This document shows positions 13,801-22,039 of a DNA stretch of 64,000 bases, piece by piece. The notes beneath the pieces were generated by a model. It searched no databases, had not been told where the DNA came from, and was given only the letters and a program-made list of their open reading frames with translations. The position numbers and the translations under genes were made by a program. The stretch is from Pachyseris speciosa (lineage: Eukaryota > Cnidaria > Anthozoa > Scleractinia > Pachyseridae), in assembly GCA_016490735.1 (NCBI GenBank), contig JAEMWC010000037.1:497501-561500 (forward strand), given 5' to 3'. Position 1 is the first letter of the stretch. Every line of letters starts with the position of its first letter.

Positions 13801-16800
13801 GAATCGCAATAAAACCAACAGTTCCATAAAGTCCAATAAATTTCACACCATCTACGTGTGCTTCGGCGGTCAAAAGACTCGTGAAGAACGAAAAATTTGG
13901 CTTGAAGTTCGCCTCTTCGGCTTTCCTGATATGCTTGTGACCGACCTCGCGACAACGGCCGTTAACGCAAGGTCAAGTAGCTGGTTTCTGATTGGTCCAT
14001 TTGAATTAAGTCACGCGCTGACAACACGACCCTCCACCGGAGGGAAAAGTACATTTTGTCGCGAATCAAGTGTCACACTAGGGCTGCAGCTGGTTTGTAA
14101 CCGTTACAGAGTTCACAACTATCAAGCAAATTTAGAACGATAAGATAAGATTTTCAGCATAAGATAATTATCGTTCTAAATTTGCTTGATAGTTGTGAAC
14201 TCTGTAAAGGTTACAAACCAGCTGCAGCCCTAGTGTGACACTTAATTCGCGACAAAATATACCTTTCCCTCCGGTGGAGGGTCGTGTTGTCAGCGCGTGA
14301 CTTAATTCAAATGGACTAATCAGAAACCAGCTACTTGACCTTGCGTTAACGGCCGTTGTCGCAAGGTCGGTCACAAGCATATCAGGAAAGCCGAAGAGGC
14401 GAACTTGAAGCCAAATTTTTCGTTCTTCACGAGTCTTTTGACCGCCGAAGCACACGTAGATGGAGTGAAATTTATTGGACTTTATGGAACTGTTGGTTTT
14501 ATTGCGATTCGGGACTTTTCCTTTCGAGGAGAGAGCGATTTGTGGAGTGACGTCTGGCCAGCGATTGATGCGATCGATGGAGTGGTCTGCCTTCTACTTC
14601 TTTTAGAAGGAGGGACAACGATTTTTCGAAAAACGTCACTTAACGGCGTCAGAATGGCTTCAAAATCGGCACAAGAGACAAGTACGCGACACATTTGGTA
14701 GGAAAACTTTATTTCTGATTAGATAGTTATTTACACATTTTTTTTTACAAACCGGCGACTTTCCCATACAATTCTCTATATAAACAAGCTGATGCAGAGT
14801 CGAATTTTGAGCTTGGGAAGCCTGTGTCTGAAGATGCCGACGTGTGAACTAAATGTGGTGACAAGATTACCAAACCCAGACAGAAACACGTGATGGACAA
14901 GTTTTCTGCTTAAAAAAAAAAACTTTGCGTTTATTAAAACACTGTTCTGTATTCAATCACACTGGATTATAACAGAGAAAAAAAGAAAAGACTGAATCAC
15001 TGTAAACTCAATGATGCGGCTAAAAAAACTCACAAGTTGGCGGTTCACGCCACTGATCTGACTGATAAAGTTTCAAAGCCCGTCAGCAACAGGGTTTCCC
15101 TAAAACACGGAATCCGGAATCCGGAATCCGAAATATGAAATCCGGAATACAGAATGTACAGAAGTTTGGTAAAAAATTTTGACAAAGGTTGAAGTCACTT
15201 GGGTAATAATATGGTCAACAAATTATATGATGACTTAGCCTGAGTTTTGCAGCAATCAAGCAATCAAGCAAGCAATCAATCTAGGCAAGCATTTTAATAC
15301 TTTGGTTTTGCTTTTAATAAACCGCCTGATTCCTTTAAAGCACACAGCTTTCAATCACACTTCAACGATACTAACTAATGTTTTGTGCATTTTGAACATT
15401 TTAAATTAAAAATCATTTTAATTAAAAGCACCTTTTCTTATTCTTTTTGTCGATGAATAGTGTTAGGCCTGTCCACAAGTTGACGGCAACTTTTTGAACA
15501 ACTTTCTATTTTCGATCAACCTTTTTTGATTTCGAGCAACTTTTTTTCCGTTTTCAATGATTTGTTATTGATTTCAGCTAGATCTTTATAAAACAAGAGC
15601 TATTTTAAACGCTTCGTGACCAAAAAGCAGAGAAAAATCACTTTGCATATCTTGACTTAATTGCGCGTGGGAACGCTTACGCCTGATTGGTCATTGTCTG
15701 TTGCTCCATGCTGGAATGTTTGGGAACTGTATCGGCGCGTACATTTCAGGTTGTCGAGTGGCCGTCGATAAAACGTGGAACATGGGACATTCTGGAACAT
15801 CCCGGTACATTCAGGAACATCTCCAAAAGACGAAGAAAGATCACTTTAAAAAAAACTTTTAAATATACAGAAAAAAAGAAACTAACGCGAAATAAATATA
15901 ATCCGAGAGATTAATTGGAGAAAAAAAGAAGACAAAAAAATATTTATTTCAAAAAAAAAAAAAAAGAAAAGACGTTTATAAATGCCCCACCTGGAAATGA
16001 TAGCTATGGGGGCTGGGTGAGGATTGTTTTAGCGCTTTCGTTTGCTTACAACATTTTTACCCTCATACAGTTGTACCGTCTTCAGTCATTGCTCTTTTTT
16101 TCGAAAAAACCTAAGTCAGTATGGTGCCCAATATACCTTGAAACTTTTATATAGGAACCTTGAGCACGCAAAATCCGCTGCTCTCCACTTCTGATTGGTT
16201 AAGGATATCTACAACAACTGAGGACTTGGTCAGGCCTACTTTTACAGTAGGCGATAAACGTGGTTAATCTGCTCCAAGAAAGATTTTCTTCCCAATAGCA
16301 ATGCTTCTCACTCCGTTTTTGCAGCGATGGCTGCACTGCATGGGCCTGTTTGTTTCTTAAGGTTAAACTAGTGTAAAATCTCGCGGATCAGCTCTTTAAG
16401 TTGCATTTAATGATCCTGCATACGGTCTTTCTTAATAGTTATCCTTATATCCCTCCACATCGACTCAACTGGAAAGAACAAACCAAGTCCCAGACTAAGA
16501 CTTCACTCCTGTCACCTACCTCCTCCTGTAAGACATCTATCGTCTTCATGGTCAGTGCTTATAGCTTAAGATCTTCGATTGCACCTGTCCTTTCTATTCC
16601 GAGAGAGTCGGGAACTTTTCAGCACTCGGCAGCAACTACTTTTTAATAAGCTCCCTGTAGCTATTAGAAACATAACTGAGTATAACTCCTTTTGTCATAG
16701 TGTGAAGAGACATTTTTTATCTTTATTATTATTATTATTCGGTTCTTTTAACCCTCTTATTAATTATTAATTCCAGTTTCTAGATTCCGTATTCCGGATT

Positions 16801-19800
16801 CCAGATTCTATGTTTTAGGTAAACCCTCAGCAACACATGTGACAGCGCATGACGGACAAGTTTTCTGCTAAACAAAAAAACCTTGCTTTTAGTCAAAAAC
16901 CGTTCTATATTTAATCACGCACGATTATAAGGGAGAAAAAAAAAGAAAAGACTGAATCATTGTAAAGTCAATGATGCGCTAAAAAACTCACAAGTTGGCG
17001 GTTCTCGCCATGATGTGCAATTGTTGTTGAATGAAAATTAATTAATATGCATGTTCGTGTATAAACGTTCGCATCGCAGGCAGATCAATGATCATTTTAA
17101 TGTTATGAATTGTTTCAGGAGCTTTTTCGATTGTTTCTTCCTTTTGATATGAAAGAAAAGTTGTAAAGAGGTGCAGAACCACAAAACTGAATTCTAAACT
17201 TTATAAATTACAGACAGGAATTAATCTTATCTCTCTCCAACTACAAAGAGGCGGTCATGTTGTCATTTTCAGTCAACGCAGTCAATTATCGAAATATTTG
17301 TGTTCCCGAAAAGAATAGATTATAACTTGCGTTCGATTTGTATTCTTGCAGTAATTTTGACCTCTATTCATTCCGCTTTAACGAAAACGTTCACAGGACA
17401 TGAATATTTTTTTTCGTGGCTGTTGTTGCGTTATCTGTCACATGTTCCGAACTCGTATGCAAATTTTTAGTGAGTGATAAAAAGGTGCCGAATGACCTTT
17501 GTGGTTTCGTTTGCATTCGCAAAATCAGCTGAATTTGTTTTTAGATCCTAGTTCAGAATGTTTGTTTTGTTTACCGTTTGGCTACTTTCCGTGTGTAAGC
17601 GTGGGTTACCTATTCGTTTGCTATTAAAACCGTTCCACTTATTTTTGGATGTTGTGAGGTGATCAGTTCGCTTGGCGTTTTACATAGCTGTGGTTACGAG
17701 TTCACCGACGTTCGTTCAAAACAAGTTTTTGTATTTGGGGTGGCGAATGGTTCTTCAACTGAATACGTGTCTCGCAGAATTTGTCAAATTTGTCAAATTT
17801 GTCAAATTTCACAGGTCTTGGAGTCTCGAATCTTTTCACTTTGTCGTCTTGGAGTGTCGATTTCTTTTGCAAAGCTGGGAAAGTCTCGGGCTCACAGGAA
17901 ATATATTAGTCTCAATGTCTCGCAAAGTCTCAGATATAATTATTTTTCATTCGCCTTCCCTTGCATTGGGTCTTCGGTCAGTCACCGGTTCTCGGCTATG
18001 CGTTCGAAGTTTTCCGTTCATGGTCATCTAAATTCGCAATGTTTACATGAGCTGCTTACTCGTTAATGACCTCTCATCAATATATTTTCAACGAGCCGTC
18101 TGGGCGTTCATAGCTACTCCTTCGAAATTTTCAATGAGCCGTTCAGTCGTTCATGACCATCCGTGCGAAATTTTTAATCAGCCGTTCAGGGTTCATAGCA
18201 ACTCGTTTGAAATTTTCAATGAGCCGTTCACAGTTCAGTATCGTGCGTTTCAAACGGGTTGATGACTCGTTTCTTACCCGTTCAGTAGCCGTGCGTTTCA
18301 CCCGTGCACGGAACCCGTTTGTTTACGTTTTCGCGTGAGAGGTCACATTTAGATAAAGGTATTGAGACTTTTCCCCTTTTCAACTACGCTTATATTCCAC
18401 TATTGCCCCAGATAGACAGAAAAAAACACTCCAATGTATATTATTATAGCTGTCAGCTAGACTGCAAGAAGTCCCTCTTTCATTCCTTCATCGATCCTGT
18501 GGGCAAGCGCGAAGCGCAAGCGAGTGGAAATTGGGGCGAGTGGAAGTCAGCGCAAGCGAGTGGAAAGATAGAGGGACTGCAGCCTTTCCTCTTTGTGATG
18601 CGTTCGAATTTCCTGTTGCACAGGCAACGGAAAATTCTGATTGGCTAATCAGACAATGCACGCTGTCAGAAGCATTTGATTAGCATAAGTCATTGGCAAC
18701 TTGTTTACAGACAAAACGAAATACAGCAGACAGCAATGGTGTACACGGAAAAAAAAATTATTTCATGTTCTGTGAACATTTTTATCCAAGCGGAATTAAA
18801 AACAAAAACAGAAATATATACAAAGCTTTAGCTTTCCATAGAGGCCAAAATTATTATAAGAAATAGAATGCAAGTTATAATTTTTTTGGCAACACAAATA
18901 TTGCGTTGACAGGAAAAGGGACAACATGAGAACACAATTTTATTCATTGACGGAAAACCGATACATTCAACTTATTGAACGGATTTCGTGAGCGTCAATA
19001 TAAACAAAATCTAAAAACTACACATTTTCAGCTTTCCATAGAGACCAAAATTATTGCTTTACAATGAAACTAACGGGAGTTAAAATTTTTCGAAAACTGA
19101 GCATCAGCGTTTGTTTATTCTGTGGGATGGCGGTCACTCAGAGCACTGTTTTATCTGAAAAAATTTTTTCCATGTTCTGTGAACATTTTCGTCCAAGCGA
19201 ATGCAAAAATCAAAACTGCAAGGATCTAGCTTCCCATCGAGACCAAAATTAATACAATACAAATAGAACACCAGTTATAATTATTTTCAGTGACACAAAT
19301 ATTTCATTACTTGCTTGCGATGACAGGAAAAGGGACAACATGATAACCCAATTTCATTCATTGATGGAAACCGATTGAAAGATCAATCATTCTGTTTACT
19401 TCAAGGTAACAAATCACCATGGTGTACCATGGCAAACTTGAGTAAAACATCTCTCATGAGAATTCTGTTCAATCCTGAATGTCCGTGTTGACTGAGTCTT
19501 TGACAAATTTAAGTTATGGAACAGTAGGCACTTTTTAGAGCTATAAAAGCCAGCAAAACATGTGGTGATCTGTCTGTCACCAGCAACATGTATTTCCGTT
19601 TCACCACACTAATTAGATGTAATTAGAATTGTAAGGAAATCAATTCACTGAAGCATTGGGGGGACGGCAAAATCTCAACCTGCTGTTCCTTCAGTTTTTG
19701 AGAGGAGAGACTGAAAACCTGCCAGCAAACACGTATCATTTTCATCTCCCATTCCCACTTTATATTGAGAGAGAAATCAACTACGATCAAATTAAGAGCT

Positions 19801-21780
19801 TGTTTAGTTACTCAATAAAACCTACCTCAAGTCAAGAGAACAATATCATCTGCCTATAAAACAGGTCCAGAAGTAACTTCTGAATGACTAAACAGAAGCA
19901 TTTCCACATAAATACTCCAATATTAAAAATTTATAATAAATTGTTTTATTGTAAATGCTGTCATTTTGATTTATACCTGATGGAGTGGTTGCTCATTATG
20001 TTAATTACCATGCTTTAGATTTGTTTTGTTCCATGGTCGTTTTATTACAGTGTACATGGCTTTTCGTTCCATGCAATAGTTAATTTGATCCACAAAAGTA
20101 CTAACAGTTTTAACGTTTTAAATTGATAACTCGAAATTTAGAAGTTATGCTGTAAAATAACAGGGGTTTCAATAAGTGTTTTTACAAGCAGCTGCTGGAG
20201 GTAGAACAGGTGGCTGTGACAACAAAGGGGGGAGGGGGGGTAAGAAATACAAAGAAATACAAACTGAATAGACGGTGGTAAGAGGCATGATACCGCCGGT
20301 AAGCTTACTGTTTGAACAGATCTAGAGGTTGTAAAGAACGTAAATCAGCATATCCAACCTGGCTTCGAAGGACAGCAATTGACAAGCATAGAAGTTTCAT
20401 GGAATTTTTTTTATCATACATATTGTCTATTACAGATTGTTTGTGTTCGTCAAAGTTGTGTATCTAACAATTTTTATACGATCAATTGTGCTCATGTGGC
20501 CAGCTCTCCAGTCCATCAAAACCTTTGCTACCTGTTAAAGTGTTTCAATACAAGCAGTCGTGAGGATTGGAGAGAAGGACATGTTTAAGACAAATTTCTT
20601 GACCTCCTGCTTGGCTTGAGGTAAGCTGTATACTTCGTTTTAACGCAATGTTTGTTGTGGAACAAAATGACTTTTAAATGGAATGAAAAGACTTGGAACA
20701 AAACAACCATGGTGCAAAACTACCAGATACCAATTAAACGTCTGGTTACATGTCTGCTCAAGCATCTACACTGTAATATAGGACTCACTGGTTTTTGGAT
20801 TGGGACTCATTGGTTTTGGACTGGGACTCATGATTTTTCATGAGATGAGTCCCAGGACTCACCACAGTGATTTGTAACAAAATCACTGGCCCTTTTTGCT
20901 GATGAATCTAACTACCAACAAAAGTATATAGACTCTTCTGAGACAAAAATGCTCTCTTAAATCAAAAGCTGAACGTGAAAGAAATATGACCTTGAAAAGT
21001 TGCAAAACATTGGTACTCATGTTCTTGTCACTCTTCAGTGTTGCATAGAGAATAGCTAGTAATATCAATGACTATAACTAAAATCAATACAATCAATTAC
21101 TGAAAATGTTGTTCCCTATCAATTATTCATCATCGCAATAATCAATGACTAATCAACTGATTACCTTATCGATTAGCTGTTGATTACTTATTGACTTCAT
21201 TTATGTCACTGATGTCATCAATATATCCATTCCTCAGACCAAAACAGCTTTAATCCAATGGAGATCTCAAAAGTGATTACCAATGATCGACGAAAGAAGA
21301 CATACCTTTCATATTTCTGTGATACATAACAATTCGTAACAGCTAACAACAGCCGAGATGTAGAAATGTGTGTTCCACGTGGCACTATTTTCGAGCCAAT
21401 AAAAACGTGAAACTCACCATGTTTTGCACCCTCCAAAGCAGCGACACAGGCTTCAAAGCAATTTCTTGTTGGATTTCCAGAGCGTGAATACTCGAATCCC
21501 TAAAAAGCGAAACGGTTTAATCTCAAATACAGAGATGTTTGCCAAAGAAAAACATTCATCACGTCCTGTCCATTGGGAAACACTGAAGACACAGGCAGCA
21601 TTCATTAATTCTTACTCGATGAACCCCGGGTGCATCTTGTTTGAAAGTCGTAGCCATAGAAATCGGTGGTACAACTGCCCTGGAATGCCACTGCTCTGGC
21701 TCTTGGCCGGCATGGATCGCTAAGGTGCCGAAATGTGGAAACGATTTCCCCATCTCTTTAGAGGTTGACTCGTTCGCCAT
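56..21780 (-). CDS. CTH: Cystathionine gamma-lyase, 5' eight exons (gene runs off the left edge)
   Basis: PLP-dependent Cys/Met-metabolism enzyme that cleaves cystathionine to cysteine, ammonia and 2-oxobutyrate and also makes H2S; cytosolic in animals. Eight exons read in phase, with AG acceptors and GT donors at 21616-21780, 21418-21499, 11151-11246, 4925-5037, 3770-3853, 3572-3619, 1953-2010 and 56-133, totalling 724 nt (about 241 of roughly 400 residues). Family landmarks appear in order: AIHAGQEPEQW and SRAVVPPIS (exon 1), YSRSGNPTR (exon 2), ASGLSA and DDVYGG (exon 3), IETPTNP (exon 5), VVDNTF (exon 6), and SVTKYMN with the PLP-binding lysine (exon 7). The chosen ATG at 21780 has A at -3 and G at +4 and gives an N-terminus like the vertebrate enzyme. 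The C-terminal domain exons are outside the window. Related members of the family (cystathionine gamma-synthase, methionine gamma-lyase) are less likely given the N-terminal similarity to animal CTH. Confidence 0.92.
553..1595 (-). repeat. 40-bp minisatellite built from a tRNA/SINE head
   Basis: About 26 tandem copies of a unit of about 40 bp; on the plus strand the core is GACCTATGACCTTGGTGAGA then TGCTCTACCAATCAGCTACT. On the minus strand each unit reads TAGCTGATTGGTAGAGCA, a typical tRNA D-arm/A-box, followed by a stretch like an anticodon arm. At the left end (541-560) the minus strand continues into GGTTCAACTCC, a B-box. The array therefore looks like local amplification of a tRNA-derived SINE head inside CTH intron 7. 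Some units are shortened (for example CAGCTGACC), showing unequal exchange. Confidence 0.85.
1953..2010 (-). CDS. CTH: CTH exon 7 (PLP lysine)
   Basis: This is a 58-nt exon, acceptor TTTTGTAG|CGGCCT, donor ATGAATG|GTATGA. It encodes RPLSLGADVVMHSVTKYMN. The Lys in SVTKYMN aligns with the lysine that forms the internal aldimine with PLP (Lys212 in the human enzyme). Confidence 0.93.
2195..2400. repeat. Degenerate pyrimidine-rich minisatellite
   Basis: Imperfect repeats of about 24 nt around CCTGTTCCCCTTTCAGAC, getting weaker to the right. An ATG-led open frame crosses it only because the repeat lacks stops. It lies in CTH intron 6. Confidence 0.6.
2401..3571. other. CTH intron 6, remainder
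   Basis: No gene seen. It contains a G-rich stretch (2460-2500) and a C-rich stretch (3425-3460) that share words such as GGCCAGGGC and TGGCCCTGGACTGC, probably the ends of an old element. Otherwise it is AT-rich sequence without a frame or RNA signal. Confidence 0.4.
3572..3619 (-). CDS. CTH: CTH exon 6
   Basis: This is a 48-nt exon, acceptor CATTCCAG|GGGATC, donor TTTCAG|GTATAA. It encodes GIILVVDNTFMSSYFQ. The Asp of VVDNTF is the residue that pairs with the PLP pyridine nitrogen in this family. It follows a 150-nt intron. Confidence 0.92.
3770..3853 (-). CDS. CTH: CTH exon 5
   Basis: The exon is 84 nt (28 codons), acceptor TGACAG|TTGGTG, donor CATGAG|GTTAGT. It encodes LVWIETPTNPLLKLVDIKGA and AEIVHQHE. 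The Asn of TPTNP matches the residue that contacts the PLP ring oxygen in the family. Confidence 0.92.
4925..5037 (-). CDS. CTH: CTH exon 4
   Basis: The exon is 113 nt with acceptor TAG|GTACCAAC and donor ACCAAG|GTGACC. It encodes TNRYFSRVAATQMGIEISF followed by VDASVLSKLKNAIKPNTK. It has no ATG-led open frame of useful length; it was found by translating the minus strand between exons 3 and 5 and is confirmed by phase and homology. Confidence 0.9.
5885..6215. repeat. Cluster of direct and inverted GGGACATGTTGCAGGGAC repeats
   Basis: The word GGGACATGTTGCAGGGAC and close variants occur repeatedly in both orientations (for example near 5893, 5951, 6050 and, inverted, 6129; direct again near 6175). 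The block starts near a GGGCCCAC dyad at 5879. It looks like a non-autonomous repeat element in CTH intron 3; overlapping open frames on both strands are by-products. Confidence 0.5.
6731..7500 (-). pseudogene. Ty3/gypsy-type pol remnant (start of reverse transcriptase)
   Basis: The minus-strand frame 6961-6731 encodes LLERGLLKKSTSPWSSPVV, KKDGTQQFCVDYRQVNAV and FSMLDLASG. This is the fingers/palm start of a Ty3/gypsy RT, including the first catalytic Asp in LDLASG. The YxDD box and everything after it are missing. The upstream frame 7453-7163 (VVAVAKPLTSVAELELPDVE) could be the decayed stretch before RT. The fragment is too short and broken to be active. Confidence 0.75.
7500..8760. other. 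CTH intron 3 segment without a gene
   Basis: It begins with a (ACA)n-AATCTTTATTATTTTAC sequence at 7518-7550 that resembles the 3' tail of a retroelement in minus orientation. The rest is AT-rich; I see no coding or RNA signal. Confidence 0.35.
8764..8976 (+). repeat. G-rich minisatellite with quadruplex potential
   Basis: About 210 nt made of variants of GGGGTGAGGGGTAGGGGGTGA. Runs of three to six G every few bases on the plus strand satisfy the usual G-quadruplex pattern many times over. The proline/serine-rich frame on the other strand is an artefact of the repeat. It lies in CTH intron 3, so the G-rich strand is the template and the pre-mRNA carries the C-rich strand. Confidence 0.8.
9736..10167. 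mobile_element. 432-bp foldback element in CTH intron 3
   Basis: The left end TTAATTGAAGGGTGTTCTGC and the reverse complement of the right end (TAATTGAAGTGTGTTCTGTA) match. Homology continues inward for some 180 bp per arm (for example CTCTAAACACACTCTGCTTT against CTCTAAACTCACTCTACTTT). No open frame is present, so it is a non-autonomous foldback/MITE-type element. Confidence 0.75.
10818..10874. repeat. (CA)n microsatellite followed by (TA)n
   Basis: About 24 uninterrupted AC dinucleotides from 10818 to 10866, followed by ATATATAT. Confidence 0.95.
11151..11246 (-). CDS. CTH: CTH exon 3
   Basis: The exon is 96 nt, reached across a 10.2-kb intron full of mobile elements. Acceptor is TATCTATAG|GTTTAG and donor is GGAG|GTATAA. 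It encodes LAAASGLSATMLLTHLLKSG then CVDDVYGG, the PLP-phosphate Gly-Leu pair and the conserved tyrosine that stacks on the cofactor. Phase agrees with exons 2 and 4. Confidence 0.92.
12786..13117. mobile_element. 332-bp MITE with about 42-bp terminal inverted repeats
   Basis: Left arm ATGCACATGTCATCGGCTTC, CCCGTGGGGTCGACCCCCGGGC; right arm GCCCGGGGATCAACCCCACG, GGGAAGCCGATGACATGTGCAT. The arms pair with only two or three mismatches. The interior is C-rich and has no coding capacity. It is nested inside the 12474-18347 element. Confidence 0.85.
13482..14827. repeat. Near-perfect 1.35-kb palindrome (arms of about 658 bp)
   Basis: Bases 13482-14140 are almost the exact reverse complement of 14171-14827, with a 30-nt spacer centred near 14155. 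The arms carry mirrored open frames of 95, 70-74 and 64 codons that differ by only a few residues between arms. None of these frames resembles a protein family I recognise. Arm identity by eye is well above 95 per cent, so the palindrome is young or is kept alike by gene conversion. It could be a foldback transposon or an inverted duplication. Confidence 0.9.
14892..15052 (+). repeat. 161-bp direct repeat, left copy
   Basis: Shares GGACAAGTTTTCTGCT, GAAAAGACTGAATCA and CTCACAAGTTGGCGGTTC with 16851-17010. The two copies flank the hAT-like element but are much longer than a target duplication, so the element landed between two pre-existing tandem copies. The right copy is about 85 per cent identical by eye. 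Confidence 0.8.
15091..16827. mobile_element. hAT-like non-autonomous element, copy A (1.74 kb)
   Basis: Left terminus AGGGTTTCCCTAAAACACGG and reverse complement of right terminus AGGGTTTACCTAAAACATAG, followed on both sides by GGAATCCGGAATCC-type repeats. Both ends are flanked by the 7-bp direct repeat CAGCAAC (8 bp if the next A is counted), which fits the 8-bp duplication of hAT elements. No transposase frame is visible. It contains the tail of a retrotransposon (16590-16745). A relative lies at 22254-23504. Confidence 0.7.
16590..16745 (+). pseudogene. 3' end of a non-LTR retrotransposon RT, inside the hAT-like element
   Basis: Two overlapping frames give SGTFQHSAATTF and then FNKLPVAIRNITEYNSF, SVKRHFL. 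This is the usual end of jockey/CR1-like RT proteins (pattern F..A...WN.LP..IR....S...F...LK..L), with Trp replaced and one frameshift. A short ATT repeat follows. It is a dead fragment. Confidence 0.6.
16851..17010 (+). repeat. 161-bp direct repeat, right copy
   Basis: Partner of 14892-15052, same orientation; it begins GACGGACAAGTTTTCTGCT and ends CACAAGTTGGCGGTTCTCGCCA. Confidence 0.8.
17011..18050. other. Interior of the 5.9-kb element without a gene
   Basis: AT-rich sequence. The longest frames (135 and 119 codons near 17659-18066) overlap each other, look like no known family and cross a small tandem repeat AATTTGTCA x4 at 17778-17809. I do not support a gene here. Confidence 0.4.
18745..19375 (+). 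repeat. Pair of 220-bp direct repeats
   Basis: 18745-18965 and 19155-19375 share CATGTTCTGTGAACATTTT, GACAGGAAAAGGGACAACAT and TTCATTCATTGA(C/T)GGAAA in the same order and spacing. A partial third copy (TTTCAGCTTTCCATAGAGAC) lies at 19027. ATG frames are short and unconvincing. Confidence 0.75.
19380..21417. other. CTH intron 2, 5' part, no gene seen
   Basis: It holds a short G-rich patch (20226-20242), clustered GGGACTCAT words (20790-20855, partly inverted) and, at 21075-21230, a run of (A)TCAAT/ATTGA words like those at 11810-11960 and 30170-30850. No coding or RNA feature can be supported. Confidence 0.4.
21418..21499 (-). CDS. CTH: CTH exon 2
   Basis: The exon is 82 nt, after a 116-nt intron. 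Acceptor is TTTTTAG|GGATTC and donor is CATG|GTGAGT. It encodes GFEYSRSGNPTRNCFE and AALEGAKH. The Tyr-Ser-Arg motif matches the residues that in known structures contact the PLP phosphate of the neighbouring subunit. Confidence 0.92.
21616..21780 (-). CDS. CTH: CTH exon 1 (start codon)
   Basis: This exon encodes 55 residues, MANESTSK to APGVHR, phase 0 at the donor CGA|GTAAGA. The open frame continues upstream of the ATG without a stop to 22050, with an in-frame ATG at 21858, so a longer N-terminus is possible. The ATG at 21780 sits in CCAAAATGGCG, a strong initiation context. Confidence 0.9.
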
Positions 21781-22039
21781 TTTGGAAGCAGTGAAAGAGA
21801 ACGCACGGGTAAAGATGTGACGTAATATTTCATTGTTGTGCCTCCAGAGAACCTGCATTATGATGCTCGTTTTGTACCGAAATTTCAGACATTCCAGGGC
21901 ATCAAATCTTAAATGAACATTTTCATTCTTACAACTCAACATATGAAACTCCTCAGAAAGGTCAAAAGATGGTTCAAGAGTTTTAAAAAGTTCAAGACAG
22001 ATGAACCTCCTCCCCAGCGACCCACCCAAACCCGGGAGA

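Larger units (their letters stand above)
12474..18347. mobile_element. 5.9-kb composite DNA element with about 37-bp terminal inverted repeats
   Basis: Left end TGTGACCTCTCACGCAAAAA and the reverse complement of the right end TGTGACCTCTCACGCGAAAA match over about 37 bp, through AACAAACG(A/G)GTTCC. Both ends are followed inward by many copies of short words such as AGCCGTTCA (12590-12690 and 18090-18290), like the subterminal repeats of many DNA transposons. Inside lie a 332-bp MITE, a 1.35-kb palindrome and a hAT-like element. I see no transposase frame. The target duplication is unclear (at most ATTT). It sits in CTH intron 2. Confidence 0.65.

Noticed and set aside
13649..14701. Protein-coding genes in both arms of the palindrome
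   Set aside because: Frames are mirrored by the inverted repeat, overlap on both strands and match no family. I cannot support them as genes.
15687..16154. Lys-rich frames of 75 and 79 codons
   Set aside because: They run through A-rich sequence inside a non-autonomous transposon; no homology.
17659..18640. Cluster of frames up to 135 codons on the plus strand
   Set aside because: They overlap in different frames, cross short tandem repeats and subterminal transposon repeats, and show no motif.
18745..19375. LTR pair
   Set aside because: The repeats are only 220 bp and 190 bp apart, with no TG...CA ends or internal coding sequence.
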